A stretch of DNA of 64,000 bases from Metamycoplasma arthritidis (GCF_900660715.1 NZ_LR215047.1:186001-250000); one strand, 5' to 3'; positions 1-19,401 are shown, counted from the stretch's first letter. Translations and numbers: made by a program. Notes: generated by a model not told the origin, from the sequence alone.

Positions 1-309
1 AAAGTCCTTTATGTTGCTAATGAAGATTTTCCTGAATATTTGCTTTCGGATAAATTAATTGCGATAGGCTTTAATCAAATTGCTTATAAATTTGATACTA
101 ATAATTTAAGTGCGAAGTTTCGTTATCGTCAAAAAGATATTCCTATTAAACTAAAACTTTTAGCAAATTCTGAAATTGAAGTGTCCTATAATGACACCGA
201 AGCAGTGACACCGGGTCAAGAAATAGTTATCTATGACGGCAATAAAGTAGTCGGCGGCGCTATAATCAATGAAGTATTTTATAAAAATCAAAAAAAGACT
301 TATATCTAA
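1..309 (+). CDS. mnmA: tRNA 2-thiouridylase MnmA, C-terminal part (cut by window start)
   Basis: The frame is open from base 1 and ends at the TAA at 307-309. The last ~100 residues match the C-terminal beta-barrel of MnmA: an RYRQKDIPIK-like stretch, then VTPGQEIVIYDG and a GGAIINEVFY ending, as in the family motif TPGQ-VFYDG-GGGII. MnmA thiolates U34 of the Lys, Glu and Gln tRNAs in the cytoplasm, using sulfur relayed from a cysteine desulfurase. The ATP-binding and catalytic cysteine regions lie upstream of the window. alaS follows after 21 bp, so the two are probably co-transcribed. Confidence 0.9.
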   Translation, partial: KVLYVANEDFPEYLLSDKLIAIGFNQIAYKFDTNNLSAKFRYRQKDIPIKLKLLANSEIEVSYNDTEAVTPGQEIVIYDGNKVVGGAIINEVFYKNQKKTYI

Positions 310-330
310 AATATTGCTAAGGAGATTAAT

Positions 331-2988
331 ATGTTAAGCTCAAAACAAATTCGACAAATGTGACTTGATTTTTTTGCCTCGAAGAGGCATTTGGTCGTTC
401 CTTCAAAATCGCTCATCCCCGTTAACGACCCTTCACTTCTATGAATTAACTCCGGGGTTGCTACTTTAAAAGATTATTTTAGTGGTAAAAAAATCCCTCC
501 TGCTAAGCGTTTAACGAACTCACAAAAATCAATCCGTACTAATGACATTGAAAACGTTGGTGTCACTGCTCGTCACCATACTTTTTTTGAAATGTTAGGT
601 AACTTTTCCATTGGTGATTATTTTAAAAAAGAAGCAATTAACTTTGGTTACGAGTTTATTTTTGATGTTTTAAAATTAGAAAAAGATCGCATTTATATTA
701 CCTATTTTGCTGAAGACAAAGAAACTTATGAAACTTGAATTAAGTGTGGCATTAGCCCTGATCATTTAATTGCCGGCACAAGAGATACTAACTTTTGAGA
801 TGTCGGCCAAGGTCCTTGCGGCCCTGATACTGAAATTTTTTACGATCGTGGTCCTAAATATGATTCTCGTGGCATTGAACTTCTTAAAGAAGATCTTGAA
901 AATGACCGTTTTATTGAAATTTGAAACATTGTTTTTTCCCAATACAATAATGATGGTGAAAATAACTACAGCGAACTAATTTCTAAAAATATTGATACTG
1001 GCGCTGGCCTAGAGAGAATTGTTTCTATTATGCAAGATGCACCAACTAATTTTGACACTGACCTCTTCTTGCCAATTATTAAGGCTATTGAAAAACTAAC
1101 TTCATATAAATACGATATTAATAACTACTTCACTAAAGAAGCTAAACAAGCTAAAATTAATACTTATTTTAAAATTATCGCTGATCATATGCGGGCTTCG
1201 GTAAATGCAATTAATGATGGCGTTAGTCCTTCTAATGTGGGAAGAGGATACATTATTAGAAGACTAATTAGAAGATCTTATCGTGCTGGGATTTCGCTAG
1301 GCATTAGTGCTTCAAGTTTTTTATACAAATTGGTTAAGGTTGTTAAAGACTCACTAATCTATGAAATTGATGAAGAAAATGTTGCTAAGATAATCAAACA
1401 AGAAGAAGAGCTTTTTGCCAAAACTATTAAAGAAGGCGAAAAACTACTCGAAAATGAAATTAAAAAACATGGCACCGTTACTACCGAAATTGTGTTCAAA
1501 ATGTTTGATACCTACGGCTTTCCTATTGAACTTACTTCTGAAATTCTTAAAGAAAAAAATATTGCTATTAATTTAGAAGAATTTAAACAATATTTAAAAG
1601 AGCATCAAGAAAAATCACGGGGCAGTTTAGAAAGTGGCATGAATAAAGTAATTAACTCGCTAGCAACGATTCCGGGTTATGTTAGTGAATTCATTGGTTA
1701 TGACTTTTTAAAAAGTGCTTCAAAGATTTTGTATTTACTAGATGACCAAAAAGCAATTGCTCATGCCAATGATGATGAAATTAGTTACTTAATTTTGGAT
1801 AAAACGCCATTTTATGCAACAAGTGGTGGCCAAAATCATGATCATGGTTATTTAAAACAAGGCAACAACATAATTGAAGTTCTTGATGTTTTTAAAGACA
1901 AATACTGAAATCATGTGCATAAAGTTAAAGGCAGTATTGATGCATCACAACCAATTGAGTGTTATGTTGATGAGCCCAAACGATTAAATTTTGCTAGAAA
2001 TCACTCATCAACTCACTTAATGTACCACGCGCTTAGAGAAACTTATCCTAATGAACCAATTGAACAGCTAGGATCTAACATTAGTTTTGATCATTTTACA
2101 TTCGATTTTGGTCTAGATCATCGCCCAACGGTCCAAGAATGTCGCCAAATTGAGAAAATTATGCGCTCATACATTGCCTTTAGTGCTAAAAGAAATTACA
2201 TTATCACTACTATCAAAAAAGCTCAAGAAATGGGTGCGTGAATGACCATTGAAGAAAGTGAATATCACGATGCTAACAAAGTAAGAGTAGTAGAATTTGA
2301 AAATATTACTAAAGATGTTTGTGGTGGTACCCACGTGCCAAATTCTTCGGTGATTGAAGATTTTAAAATTGTTTCAGTGGACTCAAAAGGAACAGACACA
2401 TATCGACTAAGAGTTGTCACTTCATCAGCTCTAGTTAATGAATATTTGACCGATGAAATCAAAGAAAAACAAAAATTACTTAGCATTTTAATTAAAAACA
2501 ATCAAGCTTTTCTGCCAACATATAACATTGCCTTTGAAACGAAGATTCCTGCAAATAGCATTGAAAAAGAAGCTTTACTACTAGCGTATGAAAATATTGA
2601 AGATACAATTCGTCAAGATTATAAAAAATTTCTTAAGGCTAAACAAAATGAAGTAGTTGATATTAGTAAATATGAAAGCACAAAAATTAATGGCATTGAA
2701 ACCTATATCTTTTTTGAAGATGATGTTACTTTAACTAAAAAAGCTTCTGTTGAGTTACGTGAAAAATACCCCGATGCTCTTGTGCTGGGACTAAGCAAAC
2801 TAGCAGAAAAGAATTATTTCTTTATTGTCGCTTCAAAAGCTTATGATGCTCATGCAATTTTTAAAAAAATAACTACAAAGCTTGGTGGCAAAGGTGGTGG
2901 TAATAGCATCGTTAGTCAGGGCTCGCTTAATTTTGATGGTGAAAAAGCAGAAATTATTAGTACAATGGGAGAAGTGATTAATGCGTAA
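331..2988 (+). CDS. alaS: Alanyl-tRNA synthetase
   Basis: 885-aa class II synthetase that charges tRNA-Ala with alanine. The start ATG at 331 has a GGAG box 7 bases upstream, and the reading continues through several in-frame TGA (Trp) codons. The N-terminal catalytic core shows [18 protein letters not shown] and the GAGLERI motif. The editing domain has HSSTHLMYH near residue 555 and CGGTH near residue 665, which supply the zinc-binding His and Cys residues. The C-terminal oligomerisation part ends in a GGKGGG run, as expected. Length is normal for the family. The 3' end overlaps ruvX by 8 bp, so the two genes look translationally coupled. Confidence 0.97.
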
Positions 2989-3424
2989 GCTTTGCCTTGA
3001 TCTTGGCAAAAAAACTTGCGGTTTTGCTATTAGTGATGTTAACCAAACTATTGCAATTGGACTTGAAAATTTCTTTTATGAAGAGTATCATTTTTATGAA
3101 GTAATCAATCGCATTAAATACTATCTTGAAGAAAGCGAATTTCAAGGTCAAGTTGATGAAATAATCTTAGGTTTGCCCTTAAGAATGGACCTCTCTGAGA
3201 GTAAGACGACGAAAATGGTCAAAAAATTTGCAACGGTTTTAGCCAAAAATATCACTTTGCCAATTCGTTTGCAAGATGAAAGGCAAAGCACTAAAAATGC
3301 CGAGGCAATTCTTAGCCAAGGCGGATATAACGCAAAACAAAAAAAGCTAAAAAAAGACTCCTTAGCAGCACAACTTATTTTAGAAGATTACTTAGAAAGG
3401 CAACATCATGAAAAAAGTAATTAA
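2981..3424 (+). CDS. ruvX: RuvX/YqgF family Holliday-junction resolvase-like nuclease
   Basis: 147-aa protein with the RNase H-like YqgF fold. It begins with [16 protein letters not shown], the beta-1 strand carrying the catalytic Asp. It continues with [12 protein letters not shown] and [15 protein letters not shown] (second acidic motif) and ends with the conserved [15 protein letters not shown]. Family members take part in pre-16S rRNA 5' maturation and have been proposed as Holliday-junction resolvases. It overlaps alaS by 8 bp and the next gene by 17 bp. The alaS-ruvX-DUF1292 order is common in Firmicutes and Mollicutes. Confidence 0.93.
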
Positions 3425-3788
3425 TTTATTTACTGATGAACGCAAAATTTCAGCAAAAGAACTTGGACTAGAAAACGACCTTTATATTATTTTCAATTTC
3501 TCAGAAGCCGGCGAAAGTTATATAGTTTTAACCGATGAAGAGGATTTAATTATTTTAAAAGAACGCCAAAACCAAAACCAAGCTCAAAGTGATGAAATTT
3601 TTTATGAAATTGTTGAAGATCCAGACGAACTAGAAATTGTTTTTGGTGTCTTAGATAGTTTTTATGAAGAGCATCTTGTTCTTGCAAGAGATGGCGTCAC
3701 TGATTTTCTCGCAAAATTTAAATTAGAAGAAGATGACGATTTGTCTGACACTTACCTTAATAAAGATCAAGAAGAAACCATTAACTAA
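3408..3788 (+). CDS. DUF1292 family protein
   Basis: 126-aa acidic cytosolic protein with no signal peptide or membrane segment. The layout matches the DUF1292 (YrzB-like) family: a short beta-rich core, then a run of acidic residues ([22 protein letters not shown]). DUF1292 genes usually follow ruvX, as here; the molecular function is unknown. The ATG at 3408 sits inside ruvX and is preceded by GAAAGGC, a usable ribosome site. The stop codon shares one base with the next start. Confidence 0.75.
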
Positions 3789-4483
3789 TGACAAATTCAT
3801 CAATTCTTAGTCCTCAAACGAAACTAATCTTAGCAATTACTGGCCTAATTTCCCTAGTAATTGCCATTGGTGGACTTGTCTTTACTTTAATATATAAGAA
3901 AAAAGTGCTTGCCAAGTATCGTAACTATGATGAAGAAGTTGAACTTGAGAAACTAAAAATCAAAAATCCTAATTACGGTGTTATTTTAAATGATCTAAAA
4001 GTGCAATATCGTTATCCTGTTCCCGATTTTCTAGTTGCTTTTTTAACTAATACTATTTATTTAAATAATTATGAAACGGTTTTTGTTGAAGATAATGCTG
4101 ATTACTTAGCCACTTCTTTAGCTTTAATGGCGTCACAAATTAACCTGGCGCTAAAAGAATTAGAAAATTTTGAAAGTAAACGTGCTTGTCTTCAAGATCA
4201 AACCAAGGATCTTGCCATTACAACCACTAACGCTCCTTTAAATAAATATGACTTTATTATTTCTTTTAAACAAGATCAAAGTTTAGAGAGTTTAATTGAA
4301 TTTTATTTGCCTCATCTAGCCTTGCAAGGCATGCTTATTCTCTTTTTTAATAAAATAAAAGAAATCAAAGCCCTTAACTCTTATTTAAAAAAAGTGTCCT
4401 TGCGTTATGAAACCATCAATTTTGGTCAAAAAAATGCTATACTACTTGCAAAAGATTTGAAAACCGAAATTGCTAAAAATTAA
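3788..4483 (+). CDS. Membrane-anchored methyltransferase-like protein (BC85_0335-like)
   Basis: 231 aa. Residues ~12-36 form one hydrophobic helix followed by KKKVLAKYR, so the protein is probably anchored with the bulk in the cytoplasm. The remainder resembles a degenerate class I methyltransferase (FVEDNADYLATSLALMASQINLALKELE, then KYDFIISFKQDQ and LPHLALQGMLILFF). This matches in outline the mycoplasma family annotated as BC85_0335 putative methyltransferases. I see no clear glycine-rich SAM loop, so activity is uncertain. It overlaps the DUF1292 gene by 1 base and lies 23 bp ahead of greA in the same operon. Confidence 0.55.
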   Translation: MTNSSILSPQTKLILAITGLISLVIAIGGLVFTLIYKKKVLAKYRNYDEEVELEKLKIKNPNYGVILNDLKVQYRYPVPDFLVAFLTNTIYLNNYETVFVEDNADYLATSLALMASQINLALKELENFESKRACLQDQTKDLAITTTNAPLNKYDFIISFKQDQSLESLIEFYLPHLALQGMLILFFNKIKEIKALNSYLKKVSLRYETINFGQKNAILLAKDLKTEIAKN

Positions 4484-4506
4484 AATATAAGGAAGACTAT
4501 TACTAT

Positions 4507-4986
4507 ATGCCTAATAAAGAAGAAAAAATTTACCTAACTGCCGATAGTTTTAAACAATATCAAGAAAGACTACAATATTTACAAGAAGTTCTACGGCCAC
4601 AAGTTATTGAAGAAATTAAAGAAGCTAGAAACCAAGGGGACCTTTCTGAAAATGCTGAATATGACGCCGCTCGGGATAAACAAGCTACCATCGAAAATGA
4701 AATTACCGAAATTCAACATATTTTAGATAACTACGAAATTATTAAAACACAAACAAATCGTCAAGTTAGTGTAGTAAGAATTGGCTCAAATGTTAGTGTA
4801 GTTTCTTTAAAAGACGACACAGTGATTAATTTTCAAATTGTCGGCGCCCTTGATACTGATCCCTTTAATGGCAAAATTTCTAATACTTCACCATTAGCTA
4901 AAGCAGTAATCGGTCGAAAAGCTGGCGAAGTTGTTGAAGTAGAAGCCCCTAACAAATATCAAGTTAAAATTGTTCATGTTGGTTAA
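4507..4986 (+). CDS. greA: Transcription elongation factor GreA
   Basis: 159 aa, the usual GreA length. The N-terminal coiled coil carries the conserved tip motif ARNQGDLSENAEYDAARDKQ (residues ~38-57), whose acidic residues stimulate transcript cleavage in the RNA polymerase secondary channel. The C-terminal FKBP-like domain ends with SPLAKAVIGRKAGEVVEV. GreA rescues backtracked polymerase. It has an AAGGAAG ribosome site upstream and is the last gene of the mnmA-greA operon; a terminator hairpin follows directly. Confidence 0.97.
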   Translation: MPNKEEKIYLTADSFKQYQERLQYLQEVLRPQVIEEIKEARNQGDLSENAEYDAARDKQATIENEITEIQHILDNYEIIKTQTNRQVSVVRIGSNVSVVSLKDDTVINFQIVGALDTDPFNGKISNTSPLAKAVIGRKAGEVVEVEAPNKYQVKIVHVG

Positions 4987-4990
4987 AATA

Positions 4991-5021
4991 AAAAATCGCC
5001 TTAAATAATGGTGATTTTTTT
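4991..5021 (+). terminator. Rho-independent terminator after greA
   Basis: AAAAATCGCC pairs with GGTGATTTTT across a 9-base AT loop and runs into a T tract. It closes the mnmA-greA operon just before the rRNA promoter region. Confidence 0.8.
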
Positions 5022-5057
5022 AATATCACTAAGTTTTTAAAAAATAAATAAAAATTT

Positions 5058-5191
5058 TTCGCAAATTCTAAAAAAGCATGTAAAATTAGTAACGTATCTT
5101 CCCGAGCCGCACGGCGGCAAGGGTCATTAGGAAAAAGCACTTTTTGAAAAAAATATTTTTTTTAAAAAAATAAAATTAAAGTGTGTATAAT
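5058..5191 (+). promoter_or_regulatory. rRNA operon promoter region with GC-rich leader hairpin
   Basis: Two candidate promoters precede the 16S gene. The first has TTCGCA at 5058-5063 and TAAAAT at 5081-5086 with a 17-bp spacer. The second has a perfect TATAAT at 5186-5191 preceded by TGTG but no clear -35. Between them, 5101-5123 is a strikingly GC-rich inverted repeat (GCCGC, loop ACG, GCGGC, flanked by CCC and GGG) in an otherwise very AT-rich stretch. Assigning two promoters is inference; the hairpin is seen directly. Confidence 0.6.
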
Positions 5192-5236
5192 GAATACTGC
5201 ACGCTCTAAAAAATAGAGTTGTGACATAGAAAAAAT

Positions 5237-5259
5237 AGTTCTTTGAAAACTGGATACGA
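5237..5259 (+). other. 5' strand of the 16S rRNA processing stem
   Basis: AGTTCTTTGAAAACTGGATA(CGA) is nearly an exact reverse complement of 6891-6913 (TCGTATCCAGTTTTGAGAGA...), so the two would close a long stem around the 16S precursor. This is the typical RNase III substrate in bacterial rRNA operons. The CTTTGAAAACTG core is repeated before the 23S gene. Confidence 0.75.
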
Positions 5260-5312
5260 ATACCATAACGTCAATTTTAATAATTACAAAATAACAAAAA
5301 ACCAAATCAAAT

Positions 5313-6834
<1,522 letters not shown>

Positions 6835-6890
6835 TACGGAGTACAATGAAGCCCGATGGTGGCTTCGAGACTAAAAGTTATGGAAAAACA

Positions 6891-6913
6891 TCGTATCCAG
6901 TTTTGAGAGAACT
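6891..6913 (+). other. 3' strand of the 16S rRNA processing stem
   Basis: Complementary to 5237-5259 over 23 bases with one mismatch and one wobble. The 16S-23S spacer (6835-7056) contains this stem arm and the 5' arm of the 23S stem (6929-6951), but no tRNA gene. Confidence 0.75.
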
Positions 6914-6928
6914 AAACTTCTCTCTTTT

Positions 6929-6951
6929 GTTCTTTGAAAACTGAATATAGA
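6929..6951 (+). other. 5' strand of the 23S rRNA processing stem
   Basis: GTTCTTTGAAAACTGAATAT(AGA) is complementary to 9985-10007 beyond the 23S gene (ATATTCAGTTTTCAGAGAAC core). It would form the RNase III stem that encloses the 23S precursor. It repeats the GTTCTTTGAAAACTG core of the 16S stem. Confidence 0.75.
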
Positions 6952-7056
6952 CATTGAAAATTAAAAAATTAATATTTCAAAGTTTAGATCAACCTATAGA
7001 ATACAAAATCAATACAATAGGTCAATACTATACAATTGCATAACAAAAAATACTAT

Positions 7057-9951
<2,895 letters not shown>

Positions 9952-9984
9952 AATTCTATAGATACAAGTTGATTCTAAATTCAA

Positions 9985-10037
9985 GTCATATTCAGTTTTC
10001 AGAGAACAAGCACAAAAGACCTTTGAGAGGTCTTTTT
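9985..10037 (+). terminator. 23S processing-stem arm and rRNA operon terminator
   Basis: 9985-10007 pairs with the pre-23S arm at 6929-6951. Then AAAGACCT (10015-10022) and AGGTCTTT (10028-10035) form a hairpin with a 5-base loop, followed by seven Ts: a standard intrinsic terminator. The operon therefore ends without a 5S gene. Confidence 0.85.
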
Positions 10038-10103
10038 TTATTAGCTGATTCTTCTTTGAATTAGTAATTAAAAAACTAAAAAAATGTAAAAAACTAAAAA
10101 AAA

Positions 10104-10172
10104 TGGTAAAATATGGGGGCAATATATGAAGACAGTAACTGCAAAACGCTTAATTTGTTACCGAGTATGTTT
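10104..10172 (+). promoter_or_regulatory. Extended -10 promoter and L10 leader of rplJ-rplL
   Basis: TGGTAAAAT at 10104-10112 is an extended -10 box. The transcript then carries, at about 10129-10172, the hallmark sequence of the ribosomal protein L10 leader: GAAGACAG, a GTAAC arm, GCTTAAT, the GTTAC arm, and CCGAG. In Firmicutes this structure binds the L10(L12)4 complex and represses the operon when L10 is in excess. Its place ~45 bases before the rplJ ribosome site fits that role. Confidence 0.72.
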
Positions 10173-10217
10173 ACTTTTTTCTTTTATTGCTAATAATTTT
10201 AGAGGAGGATTTCAAGC

Positions 10218-10715
10218 ATGAGTGCGTTAAGAGACGCTAAAACTTTAGTTGTTAAAGAAATCGCTGACAATTTAAGTTCCTCAAAATCACTAATTGTTGC
10301 TAATTACAAAACTTTAGATGTTGTTAGCTTACAAACCATTAGAGAAGAGTTAAGCAAGTTTAATGTAATGCTAAAAGTTTACAAAAATCGTTTAGTAAAA
10401 CATGCCTTAGCTGAACTTAAATACGATGAACTGGCAAAACATCTTGTTGGACAAAACATTTATGCTTTTGCAAAAGGCGATGATCTTTCTGCAATTAAAG
10501 CTTTAACTAAATTCAAAAAACAATTTCCTGCCTTGGAAATTGTGGCCGGAATTTATGAAAATAAAGTTGTCGATGCAAAATCGTTAGACGAAATTGCAAA
10601 ACTACCTTCATACGAAGAATCACTAATGATCTTAGGAAATTCATTAATTAGCCCACTAAGAAACCTAGCAATTGGTCTTAAAATGGTAATTGATGAAGGA
10701 AAATGTTTAGCTTAA
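10218..10715 (+). CDS. rplJ: Ribosomal protein L10
   Basis: 165 aa. The N-terminal globular rRNA-binding domain (SSKSLIVANYKTLDVVSLQTIREEL, VYKNRLVKHAL) is followed by the C-terminal helix that anchors L7/L12 dimers in the ribosomal stalk. The start ATG is set by a strong AGAGGAGGA box. It is followed 63 bp later by rplL, the standard pair. Expression is likely autoregulated through the leader at 10129-10172. Confidence 0.95.
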   Translation: MSALRDAKTLVVKEIADNLSSSKSLIVANYKTLDVVSLQTIREELSKFNVMLKVYKNRLVKHALAELKYDELAKHLVGQNIYAFAKGDDLSAIKALTKFKKQFPALEIVAGIYENKVVDAKSLDEIAKLPSYEESLMILGNSLISPLRNLAIGLKMVIDEGKCLA

Positions 10716-10778
10716 TTAGTTTAAAAAACATTTTTATAACTTTTATTGTAAATAATTTTTCAAAGGAGAAAAACGCTT

Positions 10779-11150
10779 ATGGCAAAATTAACAAAAGCAG
10801 AATTTGTTTCTGCACTTAAAGAAATGAACATCAAAGAAGTAATGGAACTTATTGATGGCTTAAAAGAAGAATTTGGAATTGATCCTACTGCAGTTGTTGC
10901 AGCCGCTGCTGCTCCTGCTGCTGAAGCCGCTGAGGAAAAAACTACCTTCAACGTAACATTAAAATCAGATGGTGGTAATAAATTAGCTGTTATTAAAGCA
11001 GTTAAAGACTTATTAGGTCTAGGACTAATGGACGCTAAAAAATTAGTTGAATCAGCACCAGTTCTACTAAAAGAAAACGTTAAAAAAGAAGAAGCTGAAG
11101 AGCTAAAAGCTAAACTGACTGAAGCTAAAGCTGAAATTACTTTAGACTAA
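10779..11150 (+). CDS. rplL: Ribosomal protein L7/L12
   Basis: 123 aa. The N-terminal dimerisation helix ([27 protein letters not shown]) leads into an Ala-rich hinge ([15 protein letters not shown]). The C-terminal domain, which contacts translation GTPases, follows: [20 protein letters not shown], then [15 protein letters not shown]. An AAAGGAG box precedes the ATG. A strong terminator follows. Confidence 0.97.
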   Translation: MAKLTKAEFVSALKEMNIKEVMELIDGLKEEFGIDPTAVVAAAAAPAAEAAEEKTTFNVTLKSDGGNKLAVIKAVKDLLGLGLMDAKKLVESAPVLLKENVKKEEAEELKAKLTEAKAEITLD

Positions 11151-11162
11151 TAACTTTTTTTC

Positions 11163-11190
11163 AAAAAAAGGCTTTTACAAGCCGTTTTTT
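11163..11190 (+). terminator. Terminator after rplL
   Basis: AAAAAAAGGCTT and AAGCCGTTTTTT form a G+C-containing stem over a 4-base loop with a T run. It separates rplJ-rplL from rpoB. The next ~115 bases hold a second, weaker inverted repeat (AAAACAC / GTGTTTT) and presumably the rpoB promoter. Confidence 0.85.
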
Positions 11191-11308
11191 GAATTTTTAT
11201 AACAAAAAAACACCCTTGAAGAAGTAGTGTTTTATTAACAAGCTTTGCAATAATCATACTACATTGTTTAGTATCGAGCATAAAAATAATTAAATTTAGA
11301 GGTAGCAT

Positions 11309-14300
11309 ATGGCAATGGAAACAAAATATGAATTAAGAAAATTTGGCCCAATTACCGAAAGAAGGGATTATTCGCTTAGTCAAAAGAAATTTGAAACCCC
11401 TGACTATTTAGAGATGCAACGTCTTTCAGTGGTGAAGTTTCTTAATACTGGTATTGAAGAAGAACTACGCGAAATTTATCCAATTGAAACCGCCGGTAAA
11501 GTAAGAATTGAATATATACTTAACACCGCTCATTTTGAAATTCCCAAAAAATCAGAATTTGAGTGCATTAAAGAAGCAAAACAAAAAGGTTCATCATACG
11601 TTGGTAAGCTAAAAGCAAAACTACGTCAAACCAACATTGAAACTGGTGAAGTTGAAGATGCAGAAGTTGTTTTTGCGGAAATCCCGATTATGACTTACGG
11701 TGGTTCTTTTATCATTAACGGTTCAGAAAAAGTAATAGTATCACAGTTGATTCGTTCAACTGGTGCTTATTTTGGTGTTGGAGTACGAAATAAACAAGCA
11801 AACGACTTATTTAACAAGGTTGAAATCATTCCCCAAATCGGCTCTTGACTGGAAATCTATCACAAAGTAACTTCAAACGTAGTTGACCCAATTAAAGTTC
11901 ATATTGATAAAAATAAATCGTTTTATTTAACTGTTTTACTAAAAGCACTAGGTTTTAGTAAAAATGGAATTTATGAAATGTTTGGCCAATCAAAAGAACT
12001 GGAGGAAACATTTAAAAAAGACAAAATTCTAGGTGAAACCGCCGAAGATACTATTCGTGAAGCTCAAGAAACAATCTACCGCCTAATTCGTAAGGGCGAT
12101 CGAATGACCGCTGATAGTGCAAGGAACCTTATTCCTTCAATTTTATTTAACGCCAAACGTTACAATCTTTCCGAAACTGGTCGTTTCACTTTAAATCGAA
12201 AATTAAACGTTATTGAAAGAATTGCCAATTCATATTTAGCCGAAGATCTTTTAACAAAAACTGGCGAAGTTAAATACGAAAAGGACACGTTTATCACTTG
12301 AGACATTGCTAAACAAATTCACGCCGATTTTGAAGAAGGCATTTTGGCAATGTGAAGACTGCCTGACATTGATAAAGAAGCTTATGGTAGTCAAATTGAC
12401 AACCCAGGGAATGAAAGTTTAGAAACACGTTTATATGCCCCAAGAGTATGAATTTATCCAACCGAAAAGGACAAGTTAAATGATCATTCTGTGGAAGTGC
12501 TAGGAAATGACCCAACAGCAACTGAAACTTTCTTATTAATTCCTGACTTAATTGCTACTATTTCATATTACTTTAATCTAATTGACAAAGTCGGTTTTGA
12601 TGATGACCCTGACTCATTAGTTAATAAAAGAATTGTTACAATTGGCGAACTTCTACAAAACCAATTCCGTGTTGGATTAATTAAATTAGAAAAAAACACT
12701 AAAGAACGAATCTCAGCTAAAGATATTGACAAAATTACACCGAAAAATGTAACTAACAACCGGCCAATTTTCAATCAATTCAAATCATTCTTCAACACCT
12801 CGAAACTTTCACAGTTCATGGATCAATGTAATCCGCTTGCCGAAATTTCTAATAAAAGAAGAATTACTTCGCTAGGACCACGGGGCCTTAATAGAGACAC
12901 CGCTCAATTTGAGGTGCGGGACGTTCACCCTACTCACTTTGGTAGAATTTGTCCAATCGAAACTCCTGAAGGACCAAACATTGGACTGATCTTAAACATG
13001 GCTTCATTTGCGCAAATTGATAAACACGGTTTTATTCAAAGTCCATACTTCAGAGTAAAAAATCGTAAAATTGATTTCTCAGAAGCAATTTATTTAACCG
13101 CCATTGAAGAAAGTGGTTATACCTTTGCGCAATCAACAATCAATATTAAAGATGACTATATTGTTGATGACCGTGTGCTAGTTCGTTACGATAACGAATA
13201 CATTGAAGTTAATGCTGAAGAAGTCGATTTTGTTGGTGTTAATAACCGGCAAATTACTTCCATTGCCGCTTCTGCTATTCCTTTCCTAGAAAACGACGAT
13301 GCTTACCGGGCATTAATGGGATCAAACATGCAACGTCAAGCAGTCCCAATTATTAGTCCAGAAGCTCCTCTAGTAGCAACCGGAGTAGAAGCTGACATTG
13401 CTAAATACTCTTCAACTAACACTCGGGCAAGTAAAGACGGAGTCGTGACTTACGTTGATGCTAATGTTATTAAAGTTCAAACGGCGGGTTCATCAAAAGT
13501 TGAATCATACCATTTAAGAACTTTTGAACGTAGTAACCAAGGTACCTTGATTCACCAAGTTCCCCTTGTTAAAGTTGGTCAAGAAATTAAAGCTGGCGAT
13601 TTATTAGTCGATGGCCCTTCGATGAAAAATGGCGAACTTGCTCTAGGAAAAAATATCCTTGTCGGTTTTACAACTTGAAAAGGATATAACTATGAAGATG
13701 CTGTGGTTATCTCAGAAAGATTAGTAAAAGACGATGTTTATACATCAATTCATATTGAAGAACAAGTCATCCAATTTCGTCACTCAAAAGCTGGCGAAGA
13801 TTGATTAACAAGCGATATTCCTAATGCATCGAACTTTTCAAAACGTTTCTTAAATGAAGACGGTATTGTGCGTATTGGCTCAGAAGTTTCAGCAGGTGAT
13901 ATCTTAGTTGGAAGAACCTCGCCAAAAGGTGAAGAAAACCCAACCCCAGAAGAAAGACTGATGGCTGCTATTTTTGGCCAAAAAACTGCTTCAAGAAAAG
14001 ATACTTCTTTGAAAGTTAAACACGGACATAACGGAACCGTTGTTGCGGTTGAAATTTTAAGTCGTGAATTAGGCGATCAACTTGAAGATGGCATTGAAAA
14101 AATTGTTAAAGTATCAATCGCGCAAAAAAGAAAAATTAAAGTCGGTGATAAAATGGCTGGCCGTCACGGAAACAAAGGGGTTATTTCAATCGTTCTTCCG
14201 GTTGAAGAGATGCCTTATTTAGAAGATGGTACGCCACTTGACATGGTTCTAAACCCACAAGGAGTGCCTTCGCGGATGAATATTGGTCAAGTGTTGGAAC

Positions 14301-14901
14301 TTCACTTAGGATTTGCGGCTCGTAAGTTAAATACAAAATTTGTTACTCCTGTTTTTGATGGAATTACTCACAACCAAATTAAAGAAATTTTAGAAGAAGC
14401 TAATTTAGATTCTAGCGGTAAGACAGTTGTATATAGTGGTCAAACTGGGGAAAAATTAGATAACCCAATTTCGGTTGGAGTTATGTATATGCTAAAACTT
14501 TACCACATGGTTGATGACAAAATGCACTCACGTTCGGTTGGCCCTTATTCACTTATTACCCAACAACCATTGGGTGGTAAATCGCAAAACGGGGGACAAA
14601 GATTCGGAGAAATGGAAACCTGAGCTATTGAATCGTATGGGGCAACCAATGTGCTACAAGAACTACTAACTTATAAATCTGACAACATTATTGGTCGAAA
14701 CCAACTATATAATTCACTAGCAACCAATTCACGTTTACCTAAAGCTGGTATGCCAGAATCATTTAACGTACTAGCATATGAACTACGAGGCCTTGGTATT
14801 AAACTAGAGGTTCACGAACAAAATGAAAGTGGTGAACTAGATGAAGTTGATAATCGTGTAGATACCAAGTATTATCAAGAAATTGAAGGAGGAGCAGAAT
14901 A

Positions 14902-14902
<1 letters not shown>
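11309..14902 (+). CDS. rpoB: RNA polymerase beta subunit
   Basis: 1197 aa, read through several TGA (Trp) codons. The ATG at 11309 follows AGAGGT at a 5-base spacing. Recognisable regions: the N-terminal protrusion ([18 protein letters not shown]), the rifampicin-pocket region ([34 protein letters not shown]), [21 protein letters not shown], and the active-centre and C-terminal segments [11 protein letters not shown] and [20 protein letters not shown]. Asn replaces the rifampicin-contacting Asp/His positions in MDQCNPLAE, as is usual in naturally rifampicin-resistant mollicutes; that link is from family knowledge. Its stop overlaps the rpoC start by one base. Confidence 0.97.
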
Positions 14903-19296
<4,394 letters not shown>

Positions 19297-19316
19297 AAAC
19301 TTCCAAAAATAATAAT

Positions 19317-19351
19317 AAAAATGCTAGGTTAGCAATAACTAGCATTTTTTT
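19317..19351 (+). terminator. Terminator after rpoC
   Basis: AAAAATGCTAG pairs with CTAGCATTTTTTT across an 11-base loop. It can also serve the convergent minus-strand gene that ends at 19402. Confidence 0.85.
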
Positions 19352-19401
19352 AATTGCAAATTTTTAATTTTTATCTTTACTTAAGGTGGAAATCAAAATT
19401 A

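Noticed and set aside
9952-10217. 5S rRNA after the 23S gene
   Set aside because: The segment holds only the processing stem arm, a terminator and the rplJ promoter and leader. No 5S-like sequence is visible.
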